From Nelumbo lutea (lineage: Eukaryota > Streptophyta > Magnoliopsida > Proteales > Nelumbonaceae): DNA of 64,000 nucleotides. The notes beneath the pieces are model-generated. The model was not told the origin of the DNA. It worked only from the letters and a program-made list of their open reading frames with translations, and ran no database searches. This document shows, piece by piece, positions 33,387-46,350 of this stretch. The position numbers and the translations under genes were made by a program. The number at the start of each line of letters is the position of its first letter. The first letter of the stretch is position 1. The stretch spans positions 140,201,017-140,265,016 of the forward strand of contig JAKGHH010000001.1 of NCBI GenBank assembly GCA_022828595.1, in the 5' to 3' direction.

Positions 33387-35235
33387 TCCTGCACAACCGT
33401 TGTTTTCAATCAAATTGCCCCTACCCCAAGTAAAGACTAAAGAGTATACGAACAAGGCCTTTCTTATCTTTACTTTAGCCGGAGCTTGGAATGGGCCCCA
33501 AGCGCGTGGATGGTTGTCTACTCTTATCATTCTTAGCTTGAGCAGTTGCCTGCGTTTAACGCACAATCCAGTGGTGGCTTGATTGAAGTTCATATTCTGA
33601 TTGACTGGGGACGCCTTTTTTCGCTTGGTCAGATTCAAGGCCTCTTGAAGTTTCCATCAAATGAGTTGAGAGAGATAGAAAGAGAGACAGACAGACATAC
33701 AGACACTTGTTTTTCTCGGTCTTCTTCTTCCTTGGCAGAGGGAGAGACAAAATTATACCCAGGGAGAGAGAAAAAGAGAGGACCAAATGAGCATTAAGGC
33801 TGTAAAATTAAACTTGCATGGATGGTGTACTTAGTCTTCCAACTATAGGGAGCCAGATGAGAGATGACATCTCTTCTTTCTTTCTTAGTAGTGGTCCAGG
33901 GAAAAAAATGGGAAACGTCCTCAGATCTTCCACATACTTTTATACTTAGCATTGTGCTCTGCCAGGCCCTATCTCACATAGACACTGATCAGAGTTGTTT
34001 GGTTTTGGTGTTTTACATTGACACTTGTTTGATCAACGTTGTTGGTTTAAAGGAATGAAATTAAACGTCCAATGAATGAACCATTGACTGATCTTTTATT
34101 GTTAAAGCAGATAATTACATTAATGATTGACTAGGTTTCAACTTGGGATAGCCTAAATCCAATCTGAATTTGGGTTGGATCAGGTTGAAGTTGTGGTTAG
34201 GTTAGGGTTGTGTTCTCTGCCAGCCCGACCCAATCCGTACCCAACTTAACTGCATATTTGCATGTCTAAATATCTTATTTCACTTCGGGTTGGGTTAGTG
34301 TTGATACATTGTGCAACTCGATTCTACTATTCTTATTGTACATGTCTTGTAGTCCTGTTATACACTATCATATTAATTTGTTTTAACTCTTAAGCCAAAC
34401 CCCAAGGACAAACTGTTATTAGTGATTTTCATTCCATAATTTTGGGATTTTTCCTCAACCTGGCCTGACTACATGCATGTATGTGTAACTATGAATCCAT
34501 AATTATGTAAATGTATGCATATGTATGTTAATAAAAAAAGGCAAAATTTCTCCAAAGCATGATAATTATGCCCTCTTATCCATCTATACTATTATAAATG
34601 CATGTACATAGAAATGACTGGAAATTATTAGTATCCCTTTTGCTGCTCCATAAATGCAATTTCCTGTGTTTTTTCTATTCCAGTAAGTTTTCGTTTCTTT
34701 CATTTTTTATCCTTGTTTTTTATTTTTTTTTTCATTTTTAGTGATTATTTAATATGTAATTTTGTCCCATAGTGGAAAAATAATTTTTTCACCTTAGAAA
34801 AAAGTAAGAATTTCGTAGATAATTTGTCAAAAAAAAACTTGAAGAAATTTCCATTGCCAAATTCATATATTTACCTGAAAAAGAACATGAAAAATTTGAC
34901 CATTTTCCCTGTTGAGTGTTGACCAATTCACCCTCCCCCACGCTTACCTGAAAATGAACAGGACAGGGCCCCAACACAACATTCTGAGCTAGTTTAGAGG
35001 TGGCAACGGCATGGGAGACACCCCCCCATCTTATCCAGACAAGGAACGTCACAATGATGGTCAGAACTCAGAAGAGCAACCACTACCCACTTCCCCACTT
35101 CCCCACTTCCCACTTCTACATAGCAAGTCACATCTGCAACTAGCAACTCTAGAACACTTGACTTCACATCATCACCTCACATGTGTAGGCTTCCTTCATG
35201 TCAAACTGGGTTGGGTTGGGAACATCTTTGGTTGT
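33387..35235. other. Downstream of the DUF789 gene, no further gene recognised
   Basis: The first few hundred bases are probably the 3' untranslated region; they include AGAGAGA / GACAGACAGACATACAGACA simple sequence near 33670-33705. No clear AATAAA was placed. The rest is AT-rich intergenic DNA. Confidence 0.4.
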
Positions 35236-35238
35236 TAA

Positions 35239-35320
35239 GGCTCAATTTGGAAGGAGTATAAATACAAATTAGTACTCTTTTCAAACTGTGTATGCATTTG
35301 TACTCTTTCCAAACTGAGCC
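35239..35320. mobile_element. Tourist-like MITE, copy 3
   Basis: Starts GGCTCAATTTGGAAGGAGTA and ends TACTCTTTCCAAACTGAGCC, inverted ends of about 20 bp, with TAA on both sides (35236-35238 and 35321-35323). Short inverted ends and a 3-bp TAA duplication fit PIF/Harbinger Tourist-type MITEs. Confidence 0.75.
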
Positions 35321-35499
35321 TAAGCATTTTTATAGTTTTATCATGATTTTGAAAATTTCCAATATGTTCAAGATAAAGAGGTACACGTGTCATGTGTCTA
35401 TTGGTTCATTGAACCAAAGAAAAGAGAGGGGGAGGTTGGTATAAATATTTCTAAAATTTTATTTGCTAGTAGAAACAAAGAGGCAACAAGCAAAGATTG

Positions 35500-35765
35500 A
35501 AGTGGAAAATGATAGTTTTGACCCTAAGTCTATTTGAATAAATTTAATCAAAAGAAAAAGAAAATAAAAAATACTACGTTTTACTTCTATATGAAGTGTT
35601 ATGGGTAATTTTGGAATAAATAACCATGGAATCATGCCCTTGTTAGTGAAAGGTCAATTAAGTAAATAGATTGCAAAGTATAGGGGTGTTTTAGTAAAAT
35701 GAAAATTATAGGGTAGGTTTAAACAAATCCATGAAATTATATGGGGTGTTCTAGTAAATGACCCT
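35500..35765. mobile_element. Foldback MITE, copy lacking its left arm
   Basis: Matches 15632-15960 in order: AGTGGAAAATGATAG, TTTTGGAATAAA, GTCAATTAAGTAAATA, AAAATGAAAATTATA, GTGTTCTAGTAAATGACCCT. The left arm is absent, so it cannot fold back. Confidence 0.7.
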
Positions 35766-35805
35766 AAAGATAGTCAACAAAAGAGGAGAAACATTCTAAG
35801 GGGGC

Positions 35806-36176
35806 GTTGTCTTTTTGGATTTGGAGAGGGGGGAAAGTTGATCAATGGGATTTTGGTTCATAACCAAGAATCCCATGTTATTTTTCAGTTTTATGTAGGG
35901 ACCAGAGAAAGTTTATTTTCCTAGGTATCACTTACCCATCTCCTAGGCGGGTAAGTAATAAATAACTTTCCCACATTGGGGAAAGTTGCCAACACCAACA
36001 CTTGAATGGGTCAAAAATGCCCCTTTTAATAATGGATTTCTATGGTTAATATGATAATTGCCTTATTTACTAGGGAAATAAAAGAACATGGGTAAATGTA
36101 CTTACCTAGGTAAGTGTTTCCCAGGTAACCGCAATTACCTGGGCAAGTAACTTACCAAAAAGCAAATGAGGCCTAA
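35806..36176. mobile_element. MITE, uninterrupted copy
   Basis: Left end GGCGTTGTCTTTTTGG and inverted right end AGGCCTCATTTGCTTTTTGG. The interior holds repeated CCTAGG and GGTAAGT / ACTTACC words. It matches the split copy at 21301-21860. Confidence 0.6.
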
Positions 36177-36361
36177 AAGCAGAGATCTAGACTGCTCAAA
36201 TCAAATGACTCTGGGTATGGTATCTCTTGGGAGTCATTTCAGAATCTCTAGCTTTGCTTTGTAACTTAGCATATGCATTTTTTCCATACTTGAACCTTTA
36301 AGTTTTTCACTTTTTTGGCTTCATTTTAATGTTATGTACGCCACCCTATGAATTACATTAA

Positions 36362-36476
36362 GGCTCAATTCGGAAAGGGTACAAATACAAATATGTATAG
36401 TATAAATACATATAAAATATAAGGTTTTGCACTCTAGATATTTGTATTTATATTTATACTCATTCCAAACTGAGCC
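36362..36476. mobile_element. Tourist-like MITE, copy 4
   Basis: GGCTCAATTCGGAAAGGGTA at the left and TACTCATTCCAAACTGAGCC at the right, inverted, with TTAA on both sides. The interior has ACAAATACAAATATGTATAG and GTTTTGCACTCTAGATA, shared with copies at 27284 and 27671. Confidence 0.75.
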
Positions 36477-37368
36477 TTAAATTTTTTTCCCATATATATG
36501 TGTGTGTGGAAAAGATATGGTATGGAAACAGTTTTGATCAACCAAAGCCCACCCATGAATTTTGATAAATAACACCTGATTTGCTACCAAGGTTATGATT
36601 CCAATTGATTGGTCATATGTTTTTTGGATATCATATATTTTCCATATCATATTAGGACCATATATATACACACATGCTTACATATTTACTTGCATTATAA
36701 ATATACACATTTTGAGTCTGGACAAAAAATGGGCCAACCCATCTCAGCTCTTTGACATACCCCAATATACAAGTGATGTAATTACCCAGGCAAATATTGG
36801 AATTTTGATGTTTATTGGATATTGGAGTGAATGACAAAATTGACTACGTAATAAGAAGAATTTTGTGAAGAAAAAAAAAAGGAAAAAAATTAAGCTATTA
36901 ACTATTTATAACTTCCAACTAAGAAAGAACTCGTTTAAAGAGATGGCATCTCTTCAAAACATGTCTGGACTCTTGATAATTCAGATCTCAAATAATCTGG
37001 CCGAGCCAAATCTAGTCCTAATCTAAAAATGTGATGTGATAACCAGATACCCTCTATTTCATTTGGACCATTTTGTTCTAAATAGTGCTCAAACTCATGG
37101 GGAACGAAAAGCATAAGCAGAAGGCATATAAAATGAGTTTGAAGAAGACATGTATCCAGAACAACGACAAAGTTTTTGGAACAAACTAAATATTCAGACC
37201 TTCTTAGATGGCACAATTATTCTTCAAAGTATTTTTGAAAAATGAAACATGTTCTTGAAAAATGATCTTCAAGGAATGAAGGGTAAAGCTTCCATTTATC
37301 TGAATTCAAATTCAAATTCTAACCAGTTCAATTAAGACAACCCAACACGTATTGTCATCTCAGCAACC
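36477..37368. other. Intergenic, no gene recognised
   Basis: Short simple sequence (TATATATGTGTGTGTG near 36495; TATATATACACACATG near 36661), otherwise nothing identified. It ends where the Copia-A array starts at 37369. The sequence just left of that point does not resemble the Athila-like pol found just right of the array. Confidence 0.4.
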
Positions 37369-39293
37369 TGAAGGGAAGAGAGATCCATCATATGGATGGC
37401 CGAACCCTGTAGGAAGGTAGGGCAAAATTTCAAAAATTTCTCTCTCCCATGTGGGAATCGCATTCCCTGTTTTAGAAAACTGCATTTTTCAAGGATCAAT
37501 CTTGAACTAAGAACCAAACCAGATCTGAACCAAAACAGTAGGAGAGTGATATACTTAATATGAAGATGCAATATCTCCCAACGAAGGTGTTCACGCCCAA
37601 AGAAAGACTCCAAAGACTGCTCCCACTGAAGATGACACAGTGAATGGTGGAGCAGAATCAGTAGGGTCCGTCCAACGAACTGAATTCTTCAGCAAGAATT
37701 CGATGGAGGCAATGAGTATGACTTCTGATCAGCCTTTCTCCAAAGACTGATATCAAGACACTTCTCGATTGCTCATACAAAGGATGGAGATCGAATTGGC
37801 TGTGGCGGCAACTGGAGAAAATCGCAGGGAGAAGATGGCATAGTCACATTGTTGCTGTCTTCTCTTTGGGTGCTCTGAGATCTGATCTCTGAGATTTCTG
37901 GATGGGCTGAGTGGTTTGCCCCCTCCTGCTTTTATAGCCTTAAAGAGAGCTCCTAATCTCATTAGGAGTTTCCTAATCCAAATCGGTATTTGGATAAGGA
38001 GTTCTCTTCAAGAGATAAGGATAAGCCCTTATCTTATCTGTAGATTAAATCAGCTCTCTCCTAATCTCATTAGGAGGTTTCTAGATTTGATTAGATCTAG
38101 ACTCTCTGAGTGGATAGGGTAAGACCCTATCCTATTTGCTGATTTAATCCCAGATCCGCCCTTTCAATTAACTAATCAAATTAGGTTAGTTCGAAATGGG
38201 CTTTAGGCCCATAAGTCTAAGTGCTCAGAATGCTTCCAACCTGCTGCCCAGTTGGGCTTCTTTGTATGGTGTGGGACCCAAACATTGATCTACACATCAG
38301 CCACATGGATTAAGCCCAACCTTTGTTACAAGGCCTGACCGAAATCACTCAAAAGACAGTGAACCCTCTGAAGCCCATCACATGGACTCCTAATGGGCCC
38401 AACACTTACACTAAGTGGTCCCTAGGCCAAGCCACCTTATAAAAAACCCAGGGACTGTGGGCAGATGCAAGATTAGCCCATCAGGTATCACCCTCAATGA
38501 TCTTACACTTAACCTCTCAGCCCTTAATGATCAAATACTGCCCGACAAGAGAGGACCTCTCCCTCGGCTATAAGGAATAGTTCTGCACTTTCTACTCACA
38601 TGGATCTCAGGAATTAAACCCTTTTGCAAACATTTTGAAAACATAATATATATTTATATCCGTATATAAAATATATTTTGCAAAACAATTTTCAACGATT
38701 GAAATCGGCTGTCGGTAGTCTTGGTTTCCATTAAAGAGAGTGCATCCCCGATCATTACCTTTGTTTAACAAAGGGGCTGATCCTCTCACTATGATCACCC
38801 ACTTAGATGAATTCTTAGACTGTCCCAACATACCCAGGTTTTGACCCCCTTTAAGGATCTCACTGATTGTCATATCAAAGACCACCCAATCTGACACCTA
38901 GTGCAGTATCATAATCGAGTCTAGGGGTCAGGTGTAACTTTCTAGTTTTGCCCACTAATCACCAAGGTCTAGGACAATACTAGAAATCTGGTCCGGTTCA
39001 GGATTTCAAGTAAACCTACACTGCATGTACCTCGGGTCTCACCCTTGCATTTGAGACAGACCACTCCAATAGTTGGCGGCACATTAGTGTCAACCTTAGC
39101 AGGATAAATCTCCCCAGACTTATCTAACGGCTGTGAACATTTAAACTAATACGAGTCTCATAAGTGTCCAGTTTAAGGATATTACACAGAAACACACCAC
39201 TATAACATGAAGAAAAAATGTACTTTATTCATTTATGATAAATGTCATAATGTACATCAATCTAATTAGAGCTAAGGGCATAACTGCCTAACA
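37369..39293 (-). repeat. Copia-A LTR A (outer left, 3' LTR)
   Basis: Plus-strand ends TGAAGGGAAGAGAG and CTGCCTAACA. It is followed on the right by CTCCCACTTG, the inverted polypurine tract CAAGTGGGAG. Confidence 0.88.
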
Positions 39294-40850
39294 GCTCCCA
39301 CTTGCACTTAGGTCCAATCGGGTACAAGTCAGAATCCCATACTTTCCACGTGTCTCTCAAATACTTTCTGTGTAAGTTGCTTAATCAATGGGTCTACTAC
39401 ATTCTCTGCTGATGCTACTTTGTGAATTAGGACGTCCCCTCCACCAACTATCTCCTGCAGTACATTGTACTTCCTCTCGATGTGCTTCAACTTCAAGTGA
39501 GCTCGTGGCTCCTTAGCCTGAGCAATCGCTCCATTGTTGTCACACAATAACGGGATGGGTGATGTGTTGGATGGAATTTCTCCCAATTCATGAATGAACT
39601 TCTTTATTCACACGACTTCCTTGGCAGCTTCACTTGCGGCAATGTATTCGACTTTGGTTGTGGAGTCTGTCATGGACCCCTGTTTGCTGCTTTTCCAGCA
39701 AACAACACACGATCCTATCGTGAAAACATACCCAGATGTAGACTTTCTATCATCTGGATCCGATTGGAAATCGACATCAGTATACCCTGGATCTATAGTG
39801 AGCTACCACCGAATACCAGACAAAACTCTTTTGTCCTTCAAAGGTACTTAAGTATATTTTTCACAGCGGTCCAGTGCTCCTACCTTGGGTTGGCCTGGAA
39901 TCTGCTTACCACACTCATCGCCTGAGCAATGTCAGGATGAGTGCACAGCATGGCATACATGATGCTCCCTATGGCTGAGGCATAGGGAATGTCCTTCATG
40001 CCCTTAATCTCCTCAAAAGTCTTGGGAGACATCTTCTTGGAGAGAGTTCCGTGCCTGAAAGGAACATTTTACTTCTTGGAGTTCTCCATGCTATATCTCT
40101 TGACAATTTTGTCAATATAAGCAGATTGGGATAATCCTATTATCCGCTTCCATCTATCTCTATAGAGTCGAAGACCTAGTACATAGGAGGCTTCTTCAAG
40201 ATCTTTCATGGAGAATTGCAGTGAAAGCCATACTTTCACCATAGTCAACATTCTTACGTCCTTCCCAATGAGTAGAATGTCATCTACATACAGAACCAGA
40301 AACGTAATTTTGTCCCCACTAGACTTCCTGTAAACACATGGCTCATCCGATTCTGCTCAAAGTCAAACTTTTTGATAGTAGAGTCAAACCAGATGTTTCA
40401 ATTCTTAGAAGTTTGCTTAAGTCCATATATTGATCTATTTAATTTACATACCATGTGTTCCTGACTAGCAACTATGAAACCTTACGGTTGCTGCATATAG
40501 ATATCTTCAGTAAGATCTCCATTCAAGAATGCAGTTTTGACATCCATTTGCCAAATCTCGTAGTCATGGTATGCTGTTACAGCTAGCAGGATCATAATGG
40601 ATTTAAGCATGGCCACAGGCGAAAAGGTTTCCTCATAATCGATGCCCTCTTTCTAAGTGTACCCTTTTGCCACCAGACGAGCTTTGTTGGTCTCAATCTT
40701 GCCATCGGGGCCCTTTTTCCTCGTATATATCAATTTGCAACCAATTGCTTTTACCCCAATGGGCGGATCTACTAGAGTCCAGACTCCATTGGTCTCCATT
40801 GAGTCCATTTCAGTTGTCATGGCCTCCACCCACTTCTAGGAATCTATGTC
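39294..40850 (-). pseudogene. Copia-A body 1: RT and RNase H, broken
   Basis: The minus strand carries copia RT and RNase H. RT keeps VLYVDDILLIG (near 40290) with both catalytic aspartates. The frame is broken in many places (pieces 40251-40069 and 39586-39329 are open). RNase H keeps LLCDNNGAIAQAKEPRAH. Just upstream, about 280 bp between integrase and RT are missing relative to body 2: SADKMESKTSHCLFVGYPKN runs almost straight into VGHRFLEVGG. Confidence 0.85.
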
Positions 40851-41567
40851 CAACATAGCTTCCGCACTCGTTCTTGGGGTAGCCTACAAATAGGCAATGA
40901 CTGGTCTTGGATTCCATTTTGTCTGCACTCATTCTTTTAACGTAAGCTGGACAACCCCAAATCTTCAAGTGTCTGACACTCGATTTCTTTTCGGTCCAAA
41001 GTTCATATGGAGTATTCGAAACCGATTTGGTTGGAACCCGATTCAGCACGTATATCGTAGACTCTAATGCGTAACCCCAAAAGGATGTGGGTAACTCTGA
41101 GTGTACGAGAAGTGATTGGACCATATCCAATAAGGTCCTATTCCTCCTCTCTGAAACACCGTTAAGCTGTTGTGTAGTAGGAGGAGCCAACTGTGATATT
41201 ATCCCGTTGACCTTCAAGTAGTCCCTGAATTTGTCAGAGAGATACTCACCACCTCGATCCGATCGAAGGGTCTTAATTTTCTCCTTAACTGTTTCTCGAC
41301 CTCTTGTCTGAAATCTTTAACTTTTCAAATGATTCAGACTTGTGTCTCATTAGGTACACAACCATACGAAAAATAATCATCGGTGAATGTAATGAAATAC
41401 ACGTGCTGGTTACGAGTCCTAACACTCAGGGGACCACATACATTAATATGTATTAGGTTAAGTGTGCCTGTACATCTTTCAAGCTTACCGTTAAATGGTC
41501 GTTTCGTCATCTTACCCTGAAGACAAGGCTCACAAGTGGGAAGATCTTCTATGGTTAGAAAATCCAA
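40810..41567 (-). pseudogene. Copia-A body 1: integrase, broken
   Basis: DLPTCEPCLQGKMTKRPFNG leads into the core. The first catalytic position reads LIHINVCGPL where other copies have [10 protein letters not shown], so the aspartate is lost. A frameshift follows at FTDDYFSYGC. The rest (41217-40810) has [14 protein letters not shown], with the catalytic glutamate, and [17 protein letters not shown]. Confidence 0.85.
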
Positions 41568-41577
41568 GGACCATCCT

Positions 41578-42060
41578 TTACCAACCTTGTGATACGATCA
41601 ATACTGATATGGCCAAGTCGGTAATGCCAGAGGCACGTGGATTAACTGCATCACAGATTCTTTTCTTGGGGATATCAGTCGACGTATTTTTGGCTATATT
41701 AGTTTCTAGAGAAGGATGTAGAACATAGAAACCGTTCTCCAGTTCCCCGTATGCGATGAATTTGTTATATTTTTTTATAGTAATCGTATTACTAAAGAAG
41801 ATAGAATATCCATTTGCACACAACTTTGAGACAGAAATCAAATTTCTTCTTAAATTCTATACAAAAAGACAATCTTTGAGTACAATAGATCCTTCTCTAA
41901 AAATTAATTCTACAACTCCTATAGCCGTAGCTACAACACTTGCAGAAGTCCCCAAGTAAAGCACTACTTCTACTTCACTCAGCCTTCTGCTTACCATGAA
42001 CCCCTGCAGTGAGTTACACTCATGAGTTGAAGCCCCGGAGTCAATACATTAGGATGCAGA
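41578..42060 (-). pseudogene. Copia-A body 1: protease and pre-integrase region, broken
   Basis: The aspartic protease motif DSGASTHECNS is readable near 42040-42020, followed by REGSIVLKDCL and ISVSKLCANGYSIFFSN. The GAG-pre-integrase domain starts with GELENGFYVLHPSLETNI but shifts frame just before the LWHYRLGHIG block, which in this copy reads RASGITDLAISV. Confidence 0.8.
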
Positions 42061-42123
42061 CACTACCAACAAATTGGTTTCTATGACACAAGATTCAAAA
42101 TTACCTTTCTTAGATTCCAGGTA

Positions 42124-42822
42124 TTAAGGACAGATCCTCTTCTAGTGGCCGGCCTGATAGCAGAAATGACAGGCATCTGATGCCTTGTCTTTCCTCTGCT
42201 TCTTGGGTTTGGTGGCCTTCTTCAGGGGCTTTCTCTTTGCCCTCCTCTTCTTGCCCTTCTTGCTAGCTTCAACAAGCATGGCTAGGGGATCATCATTCTT
42301 AATCAATTTTTTGGCTCTTTGTAACATATTGCTAAGTTTATGAATGCTAACATTCAGCTTATTCATATTATAGTTCATTATAAACGGATTGAAGGACGGA
42401 GGCAAAGAGTTTAGAATGACGTCTATCTGTGTCGTATGATCCAGCCCAGATCCAAGAGCCTCAAGATCAGTGATGTAACCCAACATCTGAAGATAATGGT
42501 CATGAACTTGCTGCCCCTTGGACATCTACGCGCTCATGTACTGTTTCAAGACCTTCTGTATCAGATTGTCCAGGGAAGCAATGATGTAACACCGGGCGAG
42601 AGAGTTTTTCTCCTCCCATTCCTGATAGTCCCTTCTCCATGCCTCAGAAGCCCTATCTCCCGAACATTCCGGGGCAGGATTCTTGGCCACCTTATCCAGT
42701 TTCTCAGAGGTCAAGACCAGCATTAGGATATGATACCAGTTGGCATAGTTTGGGCCCTTAAGCTTATTGTCGTTCAAAAGCTTTGCAATTTGTCCATTTG
42801 CTATTTTTTGATAAAAGAACAA
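42124..42822 (-). pseudogene. Copia-A body 1: gag, broken
   Basis: The expected start MANGQ reads IANGQ (ATG to ATA). ANWYHILMLVLTSEKLDKVA and the PPSFNPFIMNYNMNKLN region are present. A stretch of about 90 bp corresponding to FDQIELAKDILDSLRTMYEE in the 62402 copy is deleted. The zinc knuckle reads CHFCYQAGH*KRIC, with a stop in place of tryptophan. Gag would coat the RNA inside virus-like particles. Confidence 0.85.
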
Positions 42823-44431
42823 ACATCAGTCTACAACCTAATTTGATTCATTTATTTACATAGATATGGCTTTTAATCTATGTTCCATTCCCATTTGTTC
42901 ATCTCTGAGATTTCCCTCCTATCTCAGTGACGGAGACTGCAAATTGTCTCTGGAAATGTGGGAAATCACATAGGATGCATGGAGCCAACTGTTTCAGCTG
43001 CATAACCCCACCACCTTTCTATGAAGGATCATATCCACTCATCGTATGAGCTTTCCCTTTGGCCTCTGTCAGACAAGGTTCAAAGCCATTTTAGGTTAAG
43101 CCTTTTTGTCCAGTGAGTGCTCATCTATCATATTCGTGAACGCCAAGGTACCGTGAGAGTCTCCCATTTTCTGGTGAGGCCCCTCCCACATTGGTCTATG
43201 ACGCCCCTATCATCTTATGAAACATTCCAACAGATCCATAGCAATTCGAATGGCCCATTTTCTGGTGCTTCCCCTCATTACTTGAAGGACCCATCTTCAT
43301 GCTAATGATGCAAGGCATTTAGAGAGTTCATCATATGAATCTCTCTATCACATGCACTCATATTTCAAGAGGGAACAAAAGTTACGCCCTAGTTTGATTT
43401 AGGTCAAACCAAAGTGGCTCTCACTGACTTTCATAAAGCTAGGTTTCTGGTGGGCCCTAAACGGCTAGCGTTCCGCATGTATCCTTCTTAGGGGTGTGGG
43501 GTCCACAATTGAGGGAGATCATCCAATGATCTTTAGGGGCACAATTGCAATGATGTGCATTCAACCATGGTGTGTGCAAGAGCCAATATCGTATTTGCAT
43601 GAGCCAAGTACTTATGGCCCATGTACATAGCACATCACACATCCATACATCACATGCAAGGATTGAATTGATCCAATCAATTAATATCTGTAAAACTCAT
43701 TATTAAAGCCCATTTTCATTCATAATATTACCAATTAATATTATCTAGGTATATGGGCTGAATAAGGTTAAGCAGTTCAACCCATATAACTCATCTGCAA
43801 TTAGTGGGCTTTTGTAGTTTTAACTCCTTAAAACTAGGCCATATAGGTGTGGGCCAAATTAAATCTCTTAATTAACTATCAATCCCTTGACCCGAGAGTT
43901 GGGAAAATAGGGCTGAGAACAGCCCCCATCGAACCACAGATTTGGTCCAACCAGTTTGGTCCAATCTAGTTCGAATGGGTCTAGGGTTTGATTTTTAATT
44001 AAAGAAATAATTCAAGAAACGATCTGAAATTAAATTTACTAATTAAAGAACAAACAAGAATCAGTCACAGGGCTGTTCGCACATCTCCAACCTGCGAAAC
44101 AAATGTCACATCACAGTTTGCGGTTTCATAAATTGCAAATCACAGATAGCGATCTTGATATCTGCGAAATCTCCTTCTCTCCTTCTGTTCTGCCATCTTC
44201 GATCAAGAAAATAAAATAAATAGAAAACCTAATTTTTATTAATATTACATCTGATCGAATCCTATACATTCAGTCTAGAAAAGAAAAAAAAATTATTTAC
44301 AAACTAGAATGTAAAAACAAAAACTGCAAATCGCAAGTTTATTGCGCCAATCAAGATTTTGATCTTCATTTGTACGAAAAGCCTAAAAATCAAGAAAATA
44401 ATAAAGAACAGTTCTAAATATAATCCATATT
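42823..44431 (-). other. Copia-A body 1: 5' leader, truncated
   Basis: Non-coding leader matching 50228-51939 and 60605-62401. About 150-200 bp next to the LTR are missing, including the primer-binding site: sequence matching TTCTAAATA-ATAATCAGATT stops at AATCCATAT and the central LTR begins at once. Confidence 0.8.
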
Positions 44432-46336
44432 TGAAGGGATGAGAGATCCATCCATGGACGCCCAAAGATTGCGGAATAAGGGGCGAATTTCAAAAATTTT
44501 TCTCTCCCTTCAACTATGAATCACATTCCCTATTTAGAAAATCATATTTTCAAGGATCATTCTTGAACCTTAAACTGAACCAGATCTGAACCAAAAGGAG
44601 TAGGAGAGATTATACCTGATACGGAGAAGTAATATTCCCAACGAAGGTGTTCACGCCCAAGGAAGGATCCAAAGACTGCTCCCACTGAAGATGGCGCAGT
44701 GCAGGATGGAGTAGAATCAGCAGTGTTCTTCCCCAAGAACTCTGTCCTTTGCAAGAATCAGTAGAATGGTACGTTAGCATAGCTTCCTTTCAATCCTTTC
44801 TCAAAGAACTGATGTCAAGATCCAATCTTGACTTCTCCCACAACTGAGATCGAACTGGCAAACAGGGCGGCAAGAACAGGGAGGCGGCAAGAGAGTATTC
44901 GCAAGGTGCAGAATTCTCTCTTTTTGATTTCAGCACTAAAGAAAATCTGATGTGTTGTCTCTTAGGCTGCCGCCCCTTCTTTTGTTAACCTAAAAGATCA
45001 GCTCCTAATCCAATTAGGAGCAACTTATCCAAATCATATTTGGATAAGACTTCTCTTTAGGTGATAGGATAAACCCTTATCTTATCTACAGATTAGATTA
45101 GCTTTCTCCTAATCTCATTAGGAGGTTTCTAAATTTGAATCACATTCAGATCTGGACTCTCTGAGTGGATAGGGTGAAGATCCTATCCTATCTGCTAATC
45201 CATCTCAGAATTCGCCCCTTTAATTAACTAAATGAATAGCCCAGTTCGAAATGGGCTTTAGGCTCATTAAGCTTATGTGCTCACTTAACCTTCCCAACTG
45301 CTGCCCAGTTGGGCTTCCTTGTATGGCGTGGGACCCAAGCATTGATCTATACATCAGCCACATGGGTTCGGCCCAGCCTTTGTTACAAAGCCTGGCCGAA
45401 TACACTGTTAAAGATAGTGCACCCCCTGAAACCCATCGAATGGGCTCTATGGGCCCAACACTTATCCTAAGTGGTCCCTGGGCCAGGCCACCTTGTAACA
45501 CTCAGGAACTGTGGACAGATGCAAGATTAGCCCATCAGGTATTATCCTCAATGGTCTTACACTTAACCTCTCAGCCCTTAATGATCATACACTGCCCGAC
45601 AAGAGAGGACCTCTCCCTCGGTTGCAAGGAACAGTGTTGCACTCTCCACTTATATGGATCCTGAGAATTAAAACCTTTTGCACACATTTTAGAAATAATA
45701 ATATATATACTTTTATATCTCATATAAAATATACTTTGCAAAACAAATCTCAACGGTTAAAATCGGCTGTCGGCAGTCTTGGTTTCCATTAGAGAGAATG
45801 CATCTCCGATCATTACCTTTGTCTAACAAAGGGGCTGATCCTGTTACTATGATCACACACTTAGATGAATTCTCGGACTGTCCCAACATACCCAGGTTTT
45901 GACCCCTGCTAACGATCTCACTGATTGGCATATAAAAGACAGCCCAATCCGACACCTAGTGCAGTACCATAAGGTCCAGGCAATACTGGAAATCTCTAAG
46001 GTCCAAGGCAATACTGGAAATCTGGTCCAGTTCAAAGATTCAATTAATCCTACATTGTATGTGCCTAGGGTCTCACCCTGGCAGCTGAGATAGGCCACCC
46101 CAACCGACTTGGTGGCACCATAGTGTTAGCCTTGTCAGGATAGGTCTCCTCAGACCGACCCATTGGCTGTGAACATTCTAAACTAACACGAGTCTCATTA
46201 AGTGTCAAGTTTAAGGGTATTACACAAAAACATCCCAAGGGAGCATGAATCAAATATGTACTTTTATTCATTTACAATAAACTCATAATGTACATCAATT
46301 TCGATTGAAGCTAAGGGCATACAAAACTGTCGAACA
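44432..46336 (-). repeat. Copia-A LTR B (central, shared)
   Basis: Plus-strand ends TGAAGGGATGAGAG and CTGTCGAACA. It serves as 5' LTR of body 1 and 3' LTR of body 2. About 50 bp are missing near 45960 compared with the other LTRs, where TAATCGAGTCTAGGGGTC would stand. Confidence 0.88.
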
Positions 46337-46337
46337 G

Positions 46338-46347
46338 CTCCCACTTG
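46338..46347 (-). other. Copia-A polypurine tract, body 2
   Basis: CAAGTGGGAG on the minus strand directly before LTR B. The same sequence precedes LTR A at 39295-39304. Confidence 0.65.
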
Positions 46348-46350
46348 CAC

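Noticed and set aside
36935..37216. 93-codon minus-strand frame
   Set aside because: No recognisable motifs and no splice or neighbour context; likely chance.
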